Positions 61,931-64,000 of a DNA stretch of 64,000 nt are shown here, in pieces. Where the stretch lies: positions 3,472,001-3,536,000 of the forward strand of contig OY970334.1 in NCBI GenBank assembly GCA_963717445.1, in the 5' to 3' direction. Under the pieces are notes generated by a model. It saw only the letters and a list, made by a program, of their open reading frames with translations, did no database searches and was not told where the DNA came from. Position 1 is the stretch's first letter; each line of letters starts with the position of its first letter. The position numbers and the translations under genes are program-made. The DNA is from JAGVPT01 sp963717445 (lineage in GTDB: Bacteria; Bacteroidota; Ignavibacteria; UBA10030; UBA8401).

Positions 61931-63439
61931 TTACTTAATCTCTTTGATTCGATTCTCTACTTTTGAATCGATCTCGTTTTCATTCCGTACTTTAGTTTCT
62001 ATTGTTTCAAAGACTGTTTGCTGGAGGTAAATAGGATGAAGGATCTCTATACCCAGGTAATGTTTTGCTTCACCCACAAAGTAGTCGCTTGCTGCTCCGA
62101 TGTATATTCCTTTTTCGTCGAATGGCTTACCGTTGATTTCAAGCTTAGTGATTTGAACCTTTCCGTCCGCATCGCGTTTCCATTCGCATTGTATTCCCGA
62201 CGTTTGAATCTTCAGATGCTGCTCGATATAATTGAGCACGATAGATTTTACCTCGGCCCCGCTCAACTGGAATGTCGTCAAGATATTTCTAAAAGGCAGG
62301 ATTTCGAAAATGTCGCGTTTCGTTATCGGTCCCGCGGAAAGATTCTTCCTGATGCCGAAGTCGTTCATAAAACCAAGGTCGGCATGAGCGGCTTCGCGCT
62401 GCGCATCCGAAAGAAAATCGCCGATTCCGGATTCCCCGTTGTCATCCCGGACCCAATCTTCCTTCAGTGTGCCGATAACCTGGCTGTAATCTTTTTCAAT
62501 GCCATGCTGGACGGAGTCGATGAATGTCGATAATTCCGTTTTCGGGCGGGCGCTATCATACCATAGTTGAATGAGCTGACCGTTGTATTGTGTCACTTTT
62601 TTATTTTCAACGGTCAAGTCAAGCACACCGAGGTTTTCACAGTAAGCTCCAGTCTGCACGATAATGACGCCGTTGATCAATTTCGGCTTTTTCAGTCGCG
62701 TGTGCGAGTGCCCACCGACGATAACATTCAGACCGTGGACATTCATTGCGAGCACGGAGTCGTCGTCGACGCCTTCGTGTGTCAACGCAACGATCAGGTC
62801 CGTCTTCGGCTGAAGTTCGTCAATGAATTTTTGCGTTGTTGCAGCCGGTGAAAGGACTTTGATTCCGACAAGCATGGTTTGGTTCACCAAGCCGTATAAT
62901 CCCTGCGACATGACGCCGATGATGCCGATTTTCAGTCCGTTCTTTTCAATGATGACGTACGGTTTGTTGTTTACCGGGTAATCACCGTTGTCATTCACGA
63001 CATTCGCCGAGAGGGTCGGAAATTTTGCAATCATCGTAAGCCGCACTAAATTTTTCTGGCCAAGGTCGAAGTCGTGGTTGCCGAGACACCACGCTTCGCA
63101 GCCGATCATGTTCATCATTTGGAACAGCGCGCCGCCCAGGGCGCCGTGGTACTGGTACTCAGTAATAGGGTTGCCGGTCATAATGTCCCCGGCATCGAGG
63201 TACAATGTTGCGGTGTTAATTTTCCGGATGCTGTCGAGTGCAAACGAAAGTTCGTTGATGCCTCCGATCATTGGCTTCGGAGTTTCCCTCACCCACGTGG
63301 CTTCATGTGGAATAAAGCTTGCGTGGATATCGTTGGTATGAAGGATGGTGATTGATTTTGGCTGGGAGGCAAGGGGGAAAACGAACAAAATCGAAAGCAA
63401 GCCTAAAAGGAAAAAAGGTTTTGTAATGTGCGTGCGCAT
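61931..63439 (-). CDS. Periplasmic 5'-nucleotidase/metallophosphoesterase
   Basis: 502 residues with signal peptide (PFFLLGLLSILFVFPLASQ). N-terminal calcineurin-like domain with ITILHTNDIHASF, DAGDIMTG, LGNHDFDLG and GGHSHTRLKKP (two-metal site), then the 5'-nucleotidase C-terminal domain (about 325-480; SDAQREAAHADLGFMNDFGI, FEILPFRNILTTFQLSG). UshA/NT5E family: hydrolyses nucleotides or related phosphate esters outside the cytoplasm. Faces the P-loop gene at its 3' side. Confidence 0.94.
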   Translation of the reverse strand: MRTHITKPFFLLGLLSILFVFPLASQPKSITILHTNDIHASFIPHEATWVRETPKPMIGGINELSFALDSIRKINTATLYLDAGDIMTGNPITEYQYHGALGGALFQMMNMIGCEAWCLGNHDFDLGQKNLVRLTMIAKFPTLSANVVNDNGDYPVNNKPYVIIEKNGLKIGIIGVMSQGLYGLVNQTMLVGIKVLSPAATTQKFIDELQPKTDLIVALTHEGVDDDSVLAMNVHGLNVIVGGHSHTRLKKPKLINGVIIVQTGAYCENLGVLDLTVENKKVTQYNGQLIQLWYDSARPKTELSTFIDSVQHGIEKDYSQVIGTLKEDWVRDDNGESGIGDFLSDAQREAAHADLGFMNDFGIRKNLSAGPITKRDIFEILPFRNILTTFQLSGAEVKSIVLNYIEQHLKIQTSGIQCEWKRDADGKVQITKLEINGKPFDEKGIYIGAASDYFVGEAKHYLGIEILHPIYLQQTVFETIETKVRNENEIDSKVENRIKEIK

Positions 63440-63760
63440 AGGATATGGAAAGTTGGTGATAGGGTAAACAATTATTGTAGTTAGAAGATACGAATAAATC
63501 TGATTTTTTGGAATAGCTCTTTCTATCTTTCTAACTTTGTCGTATCTTGCATCCGAATTGCAATACTGTTTCGATTACACCTTGCCTGCAGAAAAGCGGG
63601 ATTTATGAATGGCCGATTCGGATGAATTTTGTGGGTTTCATTCGATAGAGACTTCATCCTGCTCGGTCTATAGGTGCGACACTCACGTGCGATGGAAGAA
63701 CTCAAATAACGTTTATGCTACGATTATTCGCTGCCTCTTAATGCCGACGCCGGAGGATTT
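63440..63760. other. Divergent gap before the glucan phosphorylase
   Basis: 321 bases with no gene. AGATACGA (near 63487) and TCGTATCT (near 63540) form an inverted pair with flanking CTAAC text. TTTG and TATCTTG around 63536-63548 could be a promoter of the Bacteroidota type, but this is weak. CGGAGGA at 63751-63757 is the ribosome site of the next gene. Confidence 0.4.
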
Positions 63761-64000
63761 ATGACTCGCCCGATTTTCACCTATTCTGTTGCTCCATCTC
63801 TTCCCCAGCCTCTTCAACGCTTATACGCACTTGCGTACAATTTAATTTGGGTTTGGGACCACGAGCTTTTGGAATTATTCATGCGGCTTGACACCGATTT
63901 GTGGGAGGAATCTGACCACAATCCCGTTCGAATGCTGGGAGCGATCAAACAACATCGGCTGAACACGCTCGCACGTGACGAGGCGTTTCTCGGCGAGCTT
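63761..64000 (+). CDS. glgP: Alpha-glucan phosphorylase, N-terminal part (DUF3417)
   Basis: First 80 codons from ATG 63761 with CGGAGGA upstream; runs off the right edge. The reading SVAPSLPQPLQRLYALAYNL, then IWVWDHELLELFMRLDTDLW and HNPVRMLGAI is the DUF3417 domain that opens the long (GT35) alpha-glucan phosphorylases of many bacteria. The intact enzyme releases glucose 1-phosphate from glycogen or maltodextrin. The catalytic domain lies outside the window. Confidence 0.9.
   Translation, partial: MTRPIFTYSVAPSLPQPLQRLYALAYNLIWVWDHELLELFMRLDTDLWEESDHNPVRMLGAIKQHRLNTLARDEAFLGEL

Overview
The window looks like a chromosome segment of an Ignavibacteria-like bacterium (Bacteroidota/Chlorobiota side of the FCB group), possibly from a metagenome-derived assembly. 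Evidence: two secreted proteins end in a type IX secretion sorting domain of the NYPNPFNP type; there is a complete aerotolerance (Bat) operon; EF-P carries the HRTPGNLRAF loop that I know from Chlorobi; and many genes lack strong Shine-Dalgarno sites. Genes are ordinary in codon use and lie on both strands. The space between them is unusually rich in small repeats.

Layout. 1-786: frameshifted IS1182-type transposase remnant, running off the left edge. 1-10.9 kb: GAF histidine kinase, small lipoprotein, efp-accB-accC-gcvH, an MFS exporter, era, a DUF1015 protein and an EamA transporter. 11.3-14.8 kb: 1187-residue Asp-box (BNR) repeat protein with a type IX sorting domain. 15-17.3 kb: mce and uvrC. 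18.1-20.8 kb: PAS kinase plus LuxR-type response regulator. 21-26.3 kb: type IV pilus/type II secretion-like PilC, PilB and three odd pilin-like proteins. 26.3-27.7 kb: repeat graveyard with a broken DUF559 gene. 27.7-31.8 kb: pepF and an RNB-domain ribonuclease. 32-37.8 kb: divergent GH2 and GH31 glycosidases, probably acting on xyloglucan side chains. 37.9-42.6 kb: PLD-like protein, a receiver/kinase pair split by a frameshift, and a DUF362 protein with a type IX sorting domain. 43.1-43.6 kb: tRNA-Val followed by a tandem array of its own 3' end plus terminator. 44.5-53.1 kb: MoxR-DUF58-BatA-BatB-BatC-BatD-BatE operon. 53.3-55.3 kb: two paralogous LuxR-type regulators and a hemerythrin-like gene with an apparent frameshift. 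55.8-60.5 kb: transketolase, an OPA-type transporter and an Omp85-like barrel. 60.5-61.2 kb: RAYT transposase between two identical-core hairpins. 61.2-64 kb: P-loop protein, 5'-nucleotidase, and the start of an alpha-glucan phosphorylase.

The most interesting layer is non-coding. (1) A REP-associated tyrosine transposase (RAYT) sits between two hairpins that each carry a GTAG foot, and related hairpins are scattered through the window. (2) At least four MITE-like families with terminal inverted repeats occur as two or three copies each, sometimes nested. (3) Six intergenic stretches are built of strict 7-base units with different consensus sequences but the same period, four of them in the Bat operon. 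(4) The 3' end of tRNA-Val with its terminator is tandemly repeated at a 107-base period. Four genes show single or double base frameshifts, which may be real decay or assembly error.

All calls come from reading the sequence and from family knowledge; no database search was possible.
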